Source: Paraflavitalea sp966211765 (lineage in GTDB: Bacteria > Bacteroidota > Bacteroidia > Chitinophagales > Chitinophagaceae). From it: a stretch of DNA of 64,000 nucleotides. Location: contig CBIHOV010000002.1 of assembly GCA_966211765.1 (NCBI GenBank), forward strand, positions 248,001 through 312,000, given 5' to 3'. The position numbers were made by a program, and so were the translations under genes. The notes beneath the pieces were generated by a model. It worked only from the letters and a program-made list of their open reading frames with translations. It had not been told where the DNA came from and searched no databases. Shown piece by piece: positions 34,890-44,375 of this stretch. Position 1 is the first letter of the stretch. Every line of letters begins with the position of its first letter.

Positions 34890-36521
34890 TTATGCTTCTG
34901 CCAGGAATGGATAATGATAATCTGTAGGAGGATTAAATGTTTCTTTAATTGTCCTGGCGCTCAACCAGCGATAAAGGTTTAGGATAGACCCTGCCTTATC
35001 ATTGGTACCGGAGGCGCGTGCACCGCCGAAAGGCTGCTGTCCTACAACTGCTCCTGTTGGCTTGTCATTAATATAGAAATTACCTGCAGCATTGCGCAGC
35101 TGATTGGTGGCCTGTTCTACTGCTGCCCTGTCTTGTGCAATGATAGAACCGGTGAGGGCGTAGGGAGAGGTATTGTTGACGAGGTCGAGGGTTTCTGTAA
35201 ACTTCTCAGCATCGTATACATATATCGTCAATACAGGTCCGAAGATCTCTTCGCACATGGTAACGTATTGGGGATCCTTGGCCTCTATCACAGTTGGCTG
35301 AATGAAATAACCCTTTGTTTTATCACAATCACCGCCTACCCATATTTCTGCTTTCTTATCGGCTTTGGCATTGTCGATATAAGACTTGATCTTATCAAAG
35401 CTTTTTTCATCGATCACAGCATTCACAAAATTGGTAAAGTTTTCTACTGTGCCGATCTTAAAGCTCTTTACGCCTTCAATAAGTTTTTGCTTTACCTCAG
35501 CAGCTATATTGGAAGGAATATAAGCACGTGAAGCTGCTGAACATTTCTGACCCTGGAACTCAAAAGCACCACGGAGCAATGCAGTTACCACAGCATCCGG
35601 GATGGCACTTTTGTGGGCTACTACAAAATCCTTTCCGCCGGTTTCACCTACAATTCTTGGATAAGACCGGTAAGAAGCCATGTTTTTGCCAATGGTTTCC
35701 CACATGTTGTTGAATACACCTGTAGAACCGGTAAAGTGTACACCTGCGAAGTCGCAGTGACCAAAGCATACTTTCCCAAGTGTAGGACCATCTACATAGA
35801 CCAGGTTGATGACACCATCGGGCAAACCTGCTTCCTGCATGATACGCATAAACATTTGGGCAGAGTATACCTGGGTATTAGCAGGTTTCCATACTACCAC
35901 ATTGCCGCACATCGCTGCAGAGGTAGGAAGGTTGCCACCAATAGCGGTGAAATTGAATGGTGTTATTGCCAGTACAAAGCCTTCGAGGGGGCGAAATTCG
36001 AGCCGGTTGTGAATACCGGGGCCACTGATGGGCTGTTGTTTATAGATCTCACTCAGGAAGTGAACATTGAAACGCAGGAAATCGATGATCTCGCAGGCGG
36101 CGTCAATCTCTGCCTGGTAAGCATTTTTACTTTGGCCTAGCATGGTAGTACCGTTCATATAAGGACGGTATTTAGTAGCGATCAGGTCGGCTGCTTTCAG
36201 GAATATATTAGCACGGTTTTCCCAGCTCATGGCAGCCCAGCTATCTTTGGCAGCGAGGGCTGCATCAATAGCCTGCCTGATATGCTCTTCTTCACCCTGG
36301 TGAAAATACCCAAGGGTATGGGCTATCTCATGCGGAGGATGGATGGCTGCTTTTTTGCCGGTACGCACTTCTTTTCCACCTATGTACATGGGTATATCTG
36401 CCTCCTGGCCCTTCAATTCGGCCAACACTTCTTTCAATCTTTTCTTTTCAGCCGAACCGGGTGCATAGTTAAGCACAGGCTCGTTGACAGGCATTGGATA
36501 TGAAAAATAACCTAAGCTCAT
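34890..36521 (-). CDS. pruA: 1-pyrroline-5-carboxylate (L-glutamate gamma-semialdehyde) dehydrogenase
   Basis: 543 residues, normal for the stand-alone enzyme. It oxidises glutamate semialdehyde to glutamate with NAD+, the second step of proline breakdown. The active-site Glu293 lies in VGETGGKDF and the nucleophile Cys327 in FQGQKCSAASR; the NAD-binding FTGSTGVF is at 263-270, and PFGGARASGTNDK near the end is typical of this subfamily. No proline dehydrogenase gene is adjacent. The gene starts 36 nt behind prfB on the same strand, so read-through from prfB is likely. Confidence 0.95.
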   Translation of the reverse strand: MSLGYFSYPMPVNEPVLNYAPGSAEKKRLKEVLAELKGQEADIPMYIGGKEVRTGKKAAIHPPHEIAHTLGYFHQGEEEHIRQAIDAALAAKDSWAAMSWENRANIFLKAADLIATKYRPYMNGTTMLGQSKNAYQAEIDAACEIIDFLRFNVHFLSEIYKQQPISGPGIHNRLEFRPLEGFVLAITPFNFTAIGGNLPTSAAMCGNVVVWKPANTQVYSAQMFMRIMQEAGLPDGVINLVYVDGPTLGKVCFGHCDFAGVHFTGSTGVFNNMWETIGKNMASYRSYPRIVGETGGKDFVVAHKSAIPDAVVTALLRGAFEFQGQKCSAASRAYIPSNIAAEVKQKLIEGVKSFKIGTVENFTNFVNAVIDEKSFDKIKSYIDNAKADKKAEIWVGGDCDKTKGYFIQPTVIEAKDPQYVTMCEEIFGPVLTIYVYDAEKFTETLDLVNNTSPYALTGSIIAQDRAAVEQATNQLRNAAGNFYINDKPTGAVVGQQPFGGARASGTNDKAGSILNLYRWLSARTIKETFNPPTDYHYPFLAEA

Positions 36522-36557
36522 AGTTCACGTAATTTATTATAGTAGATTATTCATGAA

Positions 36558-37650
36558 TTAACTCTGTGTTTCCTTTTCCATCATGAGGTAGGCCTTTATG
36601 AATCCGTCCAGTTCTCCATCCATTACGGGCTGTACATTACCGACCTCAAAATCGGTGCGGTGGTCTTTGATCATCTTATAGGGATGGAATACATAGGATC
36701 TAATCTGGCTCCCCCACTCGATCTTCTTTTTATTGGCATTGGCGGCATTCTTCAGTGCCTCTCTTTTGCGCATTTCTTCTTCATACAGGCGGCTCTTCAA
36801 CATCTGTAAAGCCATTTCCCGGTTTTCACCCTGTGTACGGGCTTTCTGGCATTCTACGATTATGCCGCTGGGAATGTGCTTGAGCCGTACAGCGGTTTCC
36901 ACCTTGTTTACGTTCTGTCCACCCTTACCACCACTCCGGTAAAACTCCCATTCGAGGTCGGCAGGGTTAACAGCTACTTCAATACTGTCGTCTACCAGGG
37001 GGTATACGTATACGGAGGCAAAGGAAGTATGGCGGCGGGCGTTGCTGTCGAAGGGAGAGATGCGCACCAGCCGGTGCACCCCGCTTTCGGCTTTCAGGAA
37101 GCCGTAGGCAAAGGGGCCGTCAAACTGCAGGGTAGCGCTTTTAACGCCTGCCCCATCCCCATCCTGCCAGTCGAGCTCGGTCACAGACCAGCCCTGCTTT
37201 TCTCCATACATACGGTACATCCGGGCCAGCATTTCTGCCCAGTCCTGGCTTTCGGTACCACCGGCGCCGCTATTGATCTGCAATACGCCTGGTAATTCGT
37301 CTTCGGGTTGATTCAGCGTGCTCTTGAATTCAGCTTCCTCCAGCTGTTGCAGGGATTTTGTATAGGCCTCCCGGGTCTCTTCTTCCGAGGCCTCTGCTGC
37401 TTTCCAGAAGTCGAAAAGCACAGCAAAATCCTCTACAGAAGCTTCCGATTGCTCATACAATTTTACCCAGTATTCATTCAGCTTGATATTCTTGAGAATC
37501 TCGGTAGCGCGCTTGTTATCATCCCAGAAGCCGGGAGATAAAGACAATTGTTTATCCTGGTTTATCTTATCACGTCTGTTATCGACGTCAAAGAAACCTC
37601 CTCAGGACCACTACACGGTCCCTCATAGCCTTGATTGATTCTTGTGTCAT
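36558..37650 (-). CDS. prfB: peptide chain release factor 2, with programmed +1 frameshift
   Basis: The protein is about 363 residues if the ribosome shifts. The first 20 codons run from the ATG at 37650 (MTQESIKAMRDRVVVLRRFL) to an in-frame TGA at 37590-37588. The site reads AGG AGG TTT CTT TGA C, the classic internal Shine-Dalgarno plus CTT-TGA-C; after the shift, reading continues as DVDNRRDKINQDKQLSLSPGFWDD. RF2 recognises UGA and UAA: the SPF motif is present in VRISPFDSNARRH and the catalytic GGQ in YRSGGKGGQNVNKVETA. Low RF2 favours the shift, so the enzyme regulates its own level. Taking the zero-frame remainder alone would lose the N-terminus. Confidence 0.96.
37588..37604 (-). promoter_or_regulatory. 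prfB +1 frameshift signal
   Basis: Minus-strand AGGAGG, a 2-codon gap and CTT TGA C. The internal Shine-Dalgarno, the slippery CTT and the poor UGA-C context are all present. Confidence 0.93.
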
Positions 37651-37657
37651 AAGGGCG

Positions 37658-37688
37658 CAAAGATAAGGATAGTTTAATTGGCCCCCAA
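37658..37688 (-). promoter_or_regulatory. Bacteroidota-type promoter of prfB
   Basis: On the minus strand TTG (37688-37686) and TATCTTTG (37665-37658) are 20 nt apart, a full match to -33 and -7. The -7 box ends only 7 nt before the ATG at 37650, so the message would be leaderless or nearly so. Confidence 0.6.
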
Positions 37689-37814
37689 CGGGAAAGAAGG
37701 CATAATAATTATGGTTAAGTATTGACTAATCCCGGATAAATTAAGCGGGATATTTAACTTTTAGACGAACTTGGACGCGCAAAATCCGATTTAACCATCA
37801 AAATCGTCTCAACT

Positions 37815-38648
37815 ATGAAATATGTTTCTTTATTCCTTGTAATGCTGGCAATCAATGCTTTCATGACTGGCTGCAGTGACCAGCCGGCCGCTGCTACCGA
37901 CACGCCCAAAGCAGATACGGTAGTGCTGAAAGAAGAAAATGTAAATTATACGGCTGATACCGCTAAGCTGGTGGGTTTTGTGGCCTACAATGAGGCCATC
38001 AGCCAGCCAAGGCCTGCAGTGCTGGTCATTCCGGAATGGTGGGGAATGACGGAATATCCCAAAATGAGGGCCCGGCAGCTGGCCAACCTGGGGTATATAG
38101 CCATGGTGGCCGACATGTATGGCAATGGCCTGGTTGCCGACAGTCCTTCCCTCGCCGGAAAACTGGCCACTCCATTTTATACAAATCCCGCGTTGGCTCG
38201 TTCCCGATTCATGGCAGCCCTGAATATTCTGAAGAGCTATCCACAGGCCGATACCACCAAAATAGCCGCCATTGGTTATTGCTTTGGAGGATCGATCGTA
38301 TTGAATGCTGCCAAGATGGGTGCACCCCTCAATGGCGTGGTAAGCTTTCATGGCGATCTGCGTGGCGTGCCTGCCGATAAAAAGCTGTTGAAAGCCAAAA
38401 TACTGGTTTGTCATGGTTTAGCCGACAGTTTTGTTCCGCAGGAACAGGTGGATGGTTTCAAGAAGCAAATGGATTCTATTGGCGCGGATTATACTTTTAA
38501 GGCATACGCCGACGCTACGCACGCTTTTACCAATCCTGGCGCTACGGCAACGGGACAACGTTTTAACCTGCTCATTAAATACAATGCTGCTGCAGACAGT
38601 GCTTCCTGGAAAGACATGCAGGATTTCTTTGGCAGGATATTCAAATAA
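37815..38648 (+). CDS. dienelactone hydrolase family lipoprotein
   Basis: 277 residues. The lipoprotein signal has lipobox AFMTGC (Cys20), followed by an Ala/Thr-rich linker. The alpha/beta hydrolase core starts near residue 55 with AVLVIPEWWGMTEYPKMRARQLANLGY. The catalytic triad is visible: nucleophile Cys in IGYCFGGS (near 157), Asp in HGLADSFVP and His in ATHAFTNPG. Known dienelactone hydrolases open lactone rings in aromatic degradation, but many exported relatives act on unknown esters. It is a single gene, anchored in the envelope. Confidence 0.92.
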   Translation: MKYVSLFLVMLAINAFMTGCSDQPAAATDTPKADTVVLKEENVNYTADTAKLVGFVAYNEAISQPRPAVLVIPEWWGMTEYPKMRARQLANLGYIAMVADMYGNGLVADSPSLAGKLATPFYTNPALARSRFMAALNILKSYPQADTTKIAAIGYCFGGSIVLNAAKMGAPLNGVVSFHGDLRGVPADKKLLKAKILVCHGLADSFVPQEQVDGFKKQMDSIGADYTFKAYADATHAFTNPGATATGQRFNLLIKYNAAADSASWKDMQDFFGRIFK

Positions 38649-38751
38649 TCATTTTTCGCTATAATTATAGAGCAAGGCTATGGTAAACAGTTCAGGCAGA
38701 CTGTTATCATAGCCTTTGCCTTTTAGCTGTGTAATTTTAACACCCCCGGCT

Positions 38752-38781
38752 TTGTGTAGCTGCAGGATTCTACTATCTTTC
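38752..38781 (+). promoter_or_regulatory. probable promoter of the receptor-like barrel gene
   Basis: TTG (38752-38754) and TATCTTTC (38774-38781) are 19 nt apart; the last base differs from TAnnTTTG. The ATG at 38804 follows by 22 nt. Confidence 0.45.
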
Positions 38782-38803
38782 TGCCCTAAACGCTCCCCAA
38801 GCC

Positions 38804-40849
38804 ATGCATACCACCCCAAAACCTTTTCTAACGATTGCAATAGCGATCTGTATTTCCTGCAACGCTTTCTCCCAAACTGATACATCTGGTACCGATCTTA
38901 ACCTGGGAAGAATAAAGCTCAAAAAAGATTTTACGCAATCCATCACGATCAAAGGTGAACAACTGGAGAAGATGCCATTTACCAGTTTGTATGAAGCGAT
39001 CAATGCCTGGTCATATGGTTATTATGCCAGCGGCCGCAATATAGTATATGTAATAGATGGGATCCTGGTCAATGATGTGAATGCTTACAGTGTATATGAT
39101 ATTCAGGAAGTGACGTTGGTGCAAAATGCGCTGATACAGGCCAACGGCGCCACCCGCCAGCAACAACTGGCATTGGTAACCACCCGGAAAGGGGGAACGG
39201 ACAAGCAAGGTATTATGGTTACCGGTCAAAGCTTCCTGGTAAAGGGCGACAATGTATCAACATCTCTGAGTAATAACACGGCAACGGAAACCAACTATTT
39301 TCATCAATACCAAATTTCCGCCTACCAGAAGACCAACAATATTCAATATGGGCTATCGGCCAATTATCTCCGCGATGTAAGCCCTGCCATTAAAGCGCCG
39401 AATTATAAGACTAAAGTGCCTACCAATTCGGACCGTTTCCGTATCAATGGCTGGCTCACTGCCCAACTGGGCAGTGCCCATGCGCTTTCTATCCGTGTAA
39501 ATGCCACGCCGCAAATTTCCGATTACGACAGGAGTCAAATCGATAACTTCCCTTCCGGCACATATAGCAACCAGCTAAAAGAACATATTACACAAACGCT
39601 GTTTAATCCCACTGTCAGCCTGCGCTCGAGGTTAGGGGCGGGTTTCACCAATGAGTTTACGGCCAGTTATGCTTCTTCAAAAACAAAAAGCAAAACTGAA
39701 CAGACAATGTTCAATGCCTCCACCAACAAGTATTACCAGGTATTCCAATCTTCTCGCAACTTGAAACAAGTGTTGCTGATGGACCAGTTGAGCTACCAGG
39801 CTTCTCTGGGCGATCATTGGTCTGTTGAGCCATCTGTGAATTTTACGTTCCGTTACCTGAAAAATGATTATGAATATAGTCAGGCAGCTACGACTAATGA
39901 CAATATTACGTCCATTAATACGGCTACCTACAACCAGGAGGGCAGGATCTATTTACTAACGCCGTCTATTAACCTGTATTATAAGAACAGTTTTAATATC
40001 CAGGGAGGATTGGTAGCCAATCTTTCAAAGACCTATGGTCAGGATGTTAGGAAAACACTTCCTTTTGTCACCACCAGTGTCGATGTATTGCGACTGGCAA
40101 ACTCCGGCAACCCAACCAGCCTGAAATTCTTTGGTTCTTTAGCGCAGGCTGATAATGTAGGAGATATCGCGCTAAGCCTGGACAATCCCACTGTCACCCC
40201 TTACTACTTAGGACCAATTTTGGGTCCTTCCATTCCTTCCGGCCTCGCTCCCGATAACTCCTTCTGGATATGGCAAACGGGCACCCGGTTGGGCATACTG
40301 AATGACCTGGTAACGGTTAACTACTTTTTTGAGCGCCGGGATTTTACAGCTGAAGTATATATACAGATGCCCAGTAATTATATAATTATATACCCCGACA
40401 TCACCTCCAGCACGCATCACCTGGATATTAATGCTACAGTAATCAACAAGAATTCAATTTACTGGCGTACGGGGCTGAACGCCACCAGCATAAAAAGCAA
40501 GACCAAGAAAGAAATTGGCTTTTATTCTCTTACCACTGCAATTGGGGATCTCAATAGTGATAAAGCTTCCTGGACAGGGGGATGGGTAAACCGGTTTTCC
40601 TGGAGAAAGTTCACAGCGGGCCTGGATATACTTTATTATTTCAACCCCGATCAGCTTCCTCAAATTCCCGGTGACAGCAAGTTGGATGCGCTGTCCTTAC
40701 AAAACGTGTATGTAGGTTACCAATTTAACCTGAAAGGAACCAAGGGATTGGAGCTATATGCTGATTGCAGGAACCCAAAGCAGGATAAAGATCTTAAGAT
40801 CAGTGGAAACAAGAAATATTATGGATTGGGGATAAAGGCTATTCTTTAA
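38804..40849 (+). CDS. TonB-receptor-like outer-membrane barrel without the usual N-terminal domain
   Basis: 681 residues, short for a SusC-like protein. A signal peptide (ending AFSQ) is followed by a small plug-like domain (about 40-135): SITIKGEQLEKMPFTSLYEAI, IVYVIDGILVNDVNAYSVYDIQEVTLVQNA and ALVTTRKGG, recognisable as a plug with the VxxxxG(I/V)xVND motif. The barrel follows to the end. The carboxypeptidase-like domain common in this group is missing and no TonB box was identified. It is followed after 23 nt by an unknown soluble-looking protein, probably co-transcribed. Substrate unknown. Confidence 0.8.
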   Translation: MHTTPKPFLTIAIAICISCNAFSQTDTSGTDLNLGRIKLKKDFTQSITIKGEQLEKMPFTSLYEAINAWSYGYYASGRNIVYVIDGILVNDVNAYSVYDIQEVTLVQNALIQANGATRQQQLALVTTRKGGTDKQGIMVTGQSFLVKGDNVSTSLSNNTATETNYFHQYQISAYQKTNNIQYGLSANYLRDVSPAIKAPNYKTKVPTNSDRFRINGWLTAQLGSAHALSIRVNATPQISDYDRSQIDNFPSGTYSNQLKEHITQTLFNPTVSLRSRLGAGFTNEFTASYASSKTKSKTEQTMFNASTNKYYQVFQSSRNLKQVLLMDQLSYQASLGDHWSVEPSVNFTFRYLKNDYEYSQAATTNDNITSINTATYNQEGRIYLLTPSINLYYKNSFNIQGGLVANLSKTYGQDVRKTLPFVTTSVDVLRLANSGNPTSLKFFGSLAQADNVGDIALSLDNPTVTPYYLGPILGPSIPSGLAPDNSFWIWQTGTRLGILNDLVTVNYFFERRDFTAEVYIQMPSNYIIIYPDITSSTHHLDINATVINKNSIYWRTGLNATSIKSKTKKEIGFYSLTTAIGDLNSDKASWTGGWVNRFSWRKFTAGLDILYYFNPDQLPQIPGDSKLDALSLQNVYVGYQFNLKGTKGLELYADCRNPKQDKDLKISGNKKYYGLGIKAIL

Positions 40850-40872
40850 CTTTAAGTCAAACCCTCCTTTTC

Positions 40873-41625
40873 ATGAAACAATATTTTTCTTTTAACCCTA
40901 CCTACTACGACTATTGGCCAATTTATGAAGCGATCAGCAAATATTATCCTATAGGCATCGACCATAATACCTCGCAGGAGATGCGGCGGGCATATCCGGG
41001 CAGCAAGGCGCTGGCACAGCTTATCAATGATCATATTTTTGACCAAAACAGGTTTGATGAATGGGCTGCCTTCCAAAAGCAGCTAGGCCAATCATTGCAA
41101 AAAGAGATTAACGGATACACTTCTATACATTACCCGGCGTATACTTCGGAAGTCGTATTGGGAATATTTAAGTACGATAAGGTAACGCTTAATCAAAAGA
41201 TCCGCTTTTCTGTAAGTCTTACCGGTCCTTTTTTTACTATATACGGCATAAATGAAACTGTTGTAATGGCGCCCAATGCTGCCGGCGAATTGAGTGCGGC
41301 ACCCGCCATCAATTCAATTATCGTTTCGCCCATTGGAGATTTTGAAACGGCTTTCATCCAGATTGAAAATAGGATCAGGGAACGCTTTGCCGGATATAAA
41401 CTTGTGCCATTGACGATAAGTGCTCATTATGTGAAAGGATTGTATAATACATTTACATCAACGGATGAGAGTACCATTCATCACGCATTGTTTGGCCAGT
41501 TGCCTGATCCTTTTGACAGCGGTTGCATGGTGTATGGAGATGAATATTATGGCTATACGGAGTGGAGAACGGATGAACCATTATCAGAAGGCTGGGTAGC
41601 CTATCCACCTTTATCTGAGCCTTAG
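40873..41625 (+). CDS. protein of unknown function
   Basis: 250 residues. I do not recognise the family. No signal peptide or membrane helix is visible. The N-terminal 70 residues are rich in Tyr and Phe (YFSFNPTYYDYWPIYEAISKYYP) and mostly helical in character, the middle is beta-rich (VTLNQKIRFSVSLTGPFFTIYG), and the end is Tyr/Trp-rich and acidic. It follows the receptor-like gene by 23 nt. Its TAG (41623-41625) overlaps the TAA of the convergent kinase gene (41622-41624), so there is no room for a terminator between them. It is likely cytoplasmic. A link to the barrel is only positional. Confidence 0.75.
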   Translation: MKQYFSFNPTYYDYWPIYEAISKYYPIGIDHNTSQEMRRAYPGSKALAQLINDHIFDQNRFDEWAAFQKQLGQSLQKEINGYTSIHYPAYTSEVVLGIFKYDKVTLNQKIRFSVSLTGPFFTIYGINETVVMAPNAAGELSAAPAINSIIVSPIGDFETAFIQIENRIRERFAGYKLVPLTISAHYVKGLYNTFTSTDESTIHHALFGQLPDPFDSGCMVYGDEYYGYTEWRTDEPLSEGWVAYPPLSEP

Positions 41626-43025
41626 GCCACCTGGTTATCGTAACGTGGCAAGGTAAATGAGAAGGTACTGCCTTTACCGGGTTCGCTTTGCACGGTAATA
41701 TCGCCGCCATTCTTTTCCAGGAATTCCTTGCATAATTTAAGTCCCAGGCCGGTACCCGTTTCATGGTTTGTACCCTTGGTAGTATAGTAGTTGTCTCCAA
41801 AAATACGTTGCATGTTCTCGTGGCTCATGCCAATGCCAGTATCCTGAACAAAGACTTCTATTTGCCTGGACTTTTCGGTAGCCCCAACATATACTGTTCC
41901 ATGCTTCGGCGTGAATTTAATGGCGTTGGACAGCAGGTTGCGCAGCACCAGACTAACCATGTCACGGTCGGCATAGCAATATACGGGTTCATCCAATTGA
42001 GATTCCAGGTATACCTGTTTGTTCTCAGCCTGTAATTGTAATAGTTGTAATACCTCAATTACCATTCTTTGTACATCCAGCACTTCGGGGTTCACCGTAG
42101 CATGTTTCATCTGGGTTTTGGCCCATTGCAACAGGTTTTCCATCAGGCTGGTTGTATAGTTCATTTCTGTGGCAATGCCCGGCACCATCTCCAGAATTTC
42201 CTGTGATGACAACTTATACCGTTGCATATTGTAAAACAGGTTGCGCAAGGCATACATGGGTGTTTTTAGGTCATGTGCTATGACAGAGAATAGTTTGTTC
42301 TTGACCTGATTCAATTCTGTCAATTCCCGTGTTTGCTGTTCCAGCAAGTTTGCTTTTTCAGCAATCTCCTGTTTCTGCTTTCCTATTTCCAGGTTGCGCC
42401 GGTGTAATTCCCTGCTTTTACCGAGCAGGCTGAATTGATAATCTGCATTCTCCTTTTTGATAAGGAATAGTGTATAGAAGATAAAGCCCAATGCTGTAAC
42501 ATGATGAAATACGTATAGCCAGTAATTGACAGCAGCAAGCCTGAAATAATAATCATGCGGCACTACAGTAGCGATTATATAACAGGCTGCCGACCAACAG
42601 AAGGCAAAGATGATACTGGTGAATTTTTGCAAAAAGAAAACAGCCATTACCCCATACAGGATAAAGAACAGGGATACGCCTGCATCTACTTTGCCCAGGT
42701 ATACCAGGCAGGTAACAATGGGATATACGCTAAAATAAACAAGACGGGAAGCCTCGTAATACTGTTCATGGGTAAGCCACAAGATAATGATGCCAATAGC
42801 CAGGGGAGAACATACAACATACCACACCAGGGGAGGCAAATGGTCTTTACTAAAAAGCCCGGCCAGGGTCAATACCAGGCCAGCCACCATACTGAAGATG
42901 TTTAACTGATTGAAAATACTTAGCCTGCGCTTTTCATACTCCTCCATGGAGCTGGTAATCCCCACAGATTTGATAAAATCCCAATAGTGCAGCAAGGCCT
43001 GACCCAATGGTTGGACGGCAGACAA
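41622..43025 (-). CDS. membrane sensor histidine kinase
   Basis: 467 residues. About six membrane helices (40-195) carry no large periplasmic domain, so sensing is probably within the membrane. A coiled coil (200-235) leads to the dimerisation domain with H251 in FSVIAHDLKTPMYAL, then the GHKL ATPase domain with NLLSNAIKFTPKHG, DTGIGMS and GTGLGLKLCKEFL. No response regulator is adjacent. It differs from the 7TMR-DISM kinase at 5555 in lacking the N-terminal extracellular domain. The last codon overlaps the stop of the unknown gene on the other strand. Confidence 0.92.
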   Translation of the reverse strand: MSAVQPLGQALLHYWDFIKSVGITSSMEEYEKRRLSIFNQLNIFSMVAGLVLTLAGLFSKDHLPPLVWYVVCSPLAIGIIILWLTHEQYYEASRLVYFSVYPIVTCLVYLGKVDAGVSLFFILYGVMAVFFLQKFTSIIFAFCWSAACYIIATVVPHDYYFRLAAVNYWLYVFHHVTALGFIFYTLFLIKKENADYQFSLLGKSRELHRRNLEIGKQKQEIAEKANLLEQQTRELTELNQVKNKLFSVIAHDLKTPMYALRNLFYNMQRYKLSSQEILEMVPGIATEMNYTTSLMENLLQWAKTQMKHATVNPEVLDVQRMVIEVLQLLQLQAENKQVYLESQLDEPVYCYADRDMVSLVLRNLLSNAIKFTPKHGTVYVGATEKSRQIEVFVQDTGIGMSHENMQRIFGDNYYTTKGTNHETGTGLGLKLCKEFLEKNGGDITVQSEPGKGSTFSFTLPRYDNQVA

Positions 43026-43256
43026 TTTCGCAGGATTGAATTTATAAAAGCGTATCAGGGTTGGGTGGTTTTAGAGATATAATGAAAGATAGTTATAAAA
43101 GCTATGTTGTGCAAGTCTCCCTGCCGACTTAGTGGAAATATAATCCCTGAAATTAGCATGAGACCATTGGGTGGGCCTGCGCATTAACCCAAAATCATGG
43201 TTGAAAATCAAAAATATATGTTAATTTCACCTCATTAAATACCAAAATTAATCACT

Positions 43257-43682
43257 ATGAAAAGACTTACTATCCACTTATTTGTGTTGTTGATCATGAT
43301 CAGTACGGTAATTCCTGCCAGCATGGCTGCCAGCACATCTGAGCCTGTTCCAGCTACTGTTCCTGCTTCTTCTGAACCCGATCCGGCTGCTGTAAAAGCT
43401 GCGATGAAAGACTTTAAGAGTCTCCCCCGCAGCGAAAGAAAATCGCGCCTGAAAGAAGCCAAGAAGATGTTTAAGCAGTACAAGGCTGATAAAAAAGCCG
43501 GCAAGGAAGCAGAAACAGACCAGGTATTACTGGCGATCCTCGCCATTTTGCTGCCACCATTGGCCGTTTATCTGAAGGAAGGTGTAATCAACAGTAAATT
43601 CTGGATCAGCCTTATTCTTACGCTGATCTTCTGGATCCCTGGTGTTATTTATGCTTTGCTCGTAGTATTTGACGCAGCTTAA
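43257..43682 (+). CDS. Pmp3/YqaE-like membrane protein with charged linker
   Basis: 141 residues. A signal-like helix (1-22) is followed by an Ala/Pro/Ser stretch and a Lys/Arg-rich linker (50-85, SERKSRLKEAKKMFKQYK). The last 50 residues are the Pmp3 domain: LLAILAILLPPLAVYLKEGV and FWISLILTLIFWIPGVIYALLVV, with the PP and IPG features intact. Pmp3 proteins influence membrane potential and salt tolerance in yeast and plants; the bacterial role is unclear. The extended N-terminus is common in Bacteroidota. Confidence 0.9.
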   Translation: MKRLTIHLFVLLIMISTVIPASMAASTSEPVPATVPASSEPDPAAVKAAMKDFKSLPRSERKSRLKEAKKMFKQYKADKKAGKEAETDQVLLAILAILLPPLAVYLKEGVINSKFWISLILTLIFWIPGVIYALLVVFDAA

Positions 43683-43708
43683 TTGCTATTTCACTTAAAA
43701 TTATTTCG

Positions 43709-43743
43709 AGCTTCTGCCCTAGCCTGTGCAGAAGCTTTTTTTA
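43709..43743 (+). terminator. terminator of the Pmp3-like gene
   Basis: AGCTTCTGC (43709-43717) and GCAGAAGCT (43728-43736) form a 9-bp stem, followed by seven T. It lies 26 nt past the stop. Confidence 0.88.
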
Positions 43744-43827
43744 TTCCCCCTAATAAAATGTTAATCCCTTTGCCGCAGTATGTATCTGCTGTTGACACAG
43801 CATCTATTCATCAACAAAACATACACT

Positions 43828-44259
43828 ATGCAAAAGGCATTATTATTCCTGGCTTTTATTGCCATCATGGCAGGTTGTGCTCCTAAAAATGTGCCTTCCA
43901 AGGATGAAACAGCCAACAGTACCCTCACCAATACGCGATGGAAACTGACAGCGCTCAGCAGCCTTCCCAATGGGTTGCCCCAACTATCCAAAGATGTATT
44001 CCTGCAATTGGATACGGGTCGCATCAAAGGCTTTGCCGGGTGTAACAATTATTTTGGAGCTTATACCACCAGCGCATCCTCCCTCAGTTTTACCGGAGTA
44101 GGGAGTACCAAAATGTTTTGCCAAGGGGGCATGGAAACAGAGAACAAGCTTTTCCAGGCGCTTAATACCACCAGTCACTACCGCATCACAGGCACCAAAC
44201 TGGAATTGCTGAAGGGGCAGGAGCTGCTGGCCAGTTTTGAAGCATTGTACCTGCAATGA
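43828..44259 (+). CDS. META-domain lipoprotein (HslJ-like)
   Basis: 143 residues from the ATG at 43828, which begins the lipoprotein signal (lipobox IMAGC); the frame open from 43780 would hide it. The META domain is recognised from LTNTRWKLTALSSL, FLQLDTGRIKGFAGCNNYFGAYTTSASSLSF and GMETENKLFQALNTTSHYRITGTKLELLKG. META proteins are exported and linked to heat or antibiotic stress in a few species; the function here is unknown. Single gene. Confidence 0.9.
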   Translation: MQKALLFLAFIAIMAGCAPKNVPSKDETANSTLTNTRWKLTALSSLPNGLPQLSKDVFLQLDTGRIKGFAGCNNYFGAYTTSASSLSFTGVGSTKMFCQGGMETENKLFQALNTTSHYRITGTKLELLKGQELLASFEALYLQ

Positions 44260-44329
44260 CGGCAGTCGGCAGTCGACATAGGGCTTCGGATAGTTTAAAG
44301 CTGCTGTTTACTCAAAATGCCGGCCAATG

Positions 44330-44371
44330 AACCTGCGTGGTTGTTGAAACCTCGCAGGTTTTATATTTTTG
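44330..44371 (+). terminator. terminator of the META gene overlapping the next promoter
   Basis: AACCTGCG (44330-44337) pairs with CGCAGGTT (44353-44360), followed by TTATATTTTT. The same T-rich end contains TATTTTTG (44364-44371), and TTG lies at 44344-44346 (17 nt spacing), so the promoter of the next gene is nested in the terminator. Confidence 0.55.
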
Positions 44372-44375
44372 TAGT

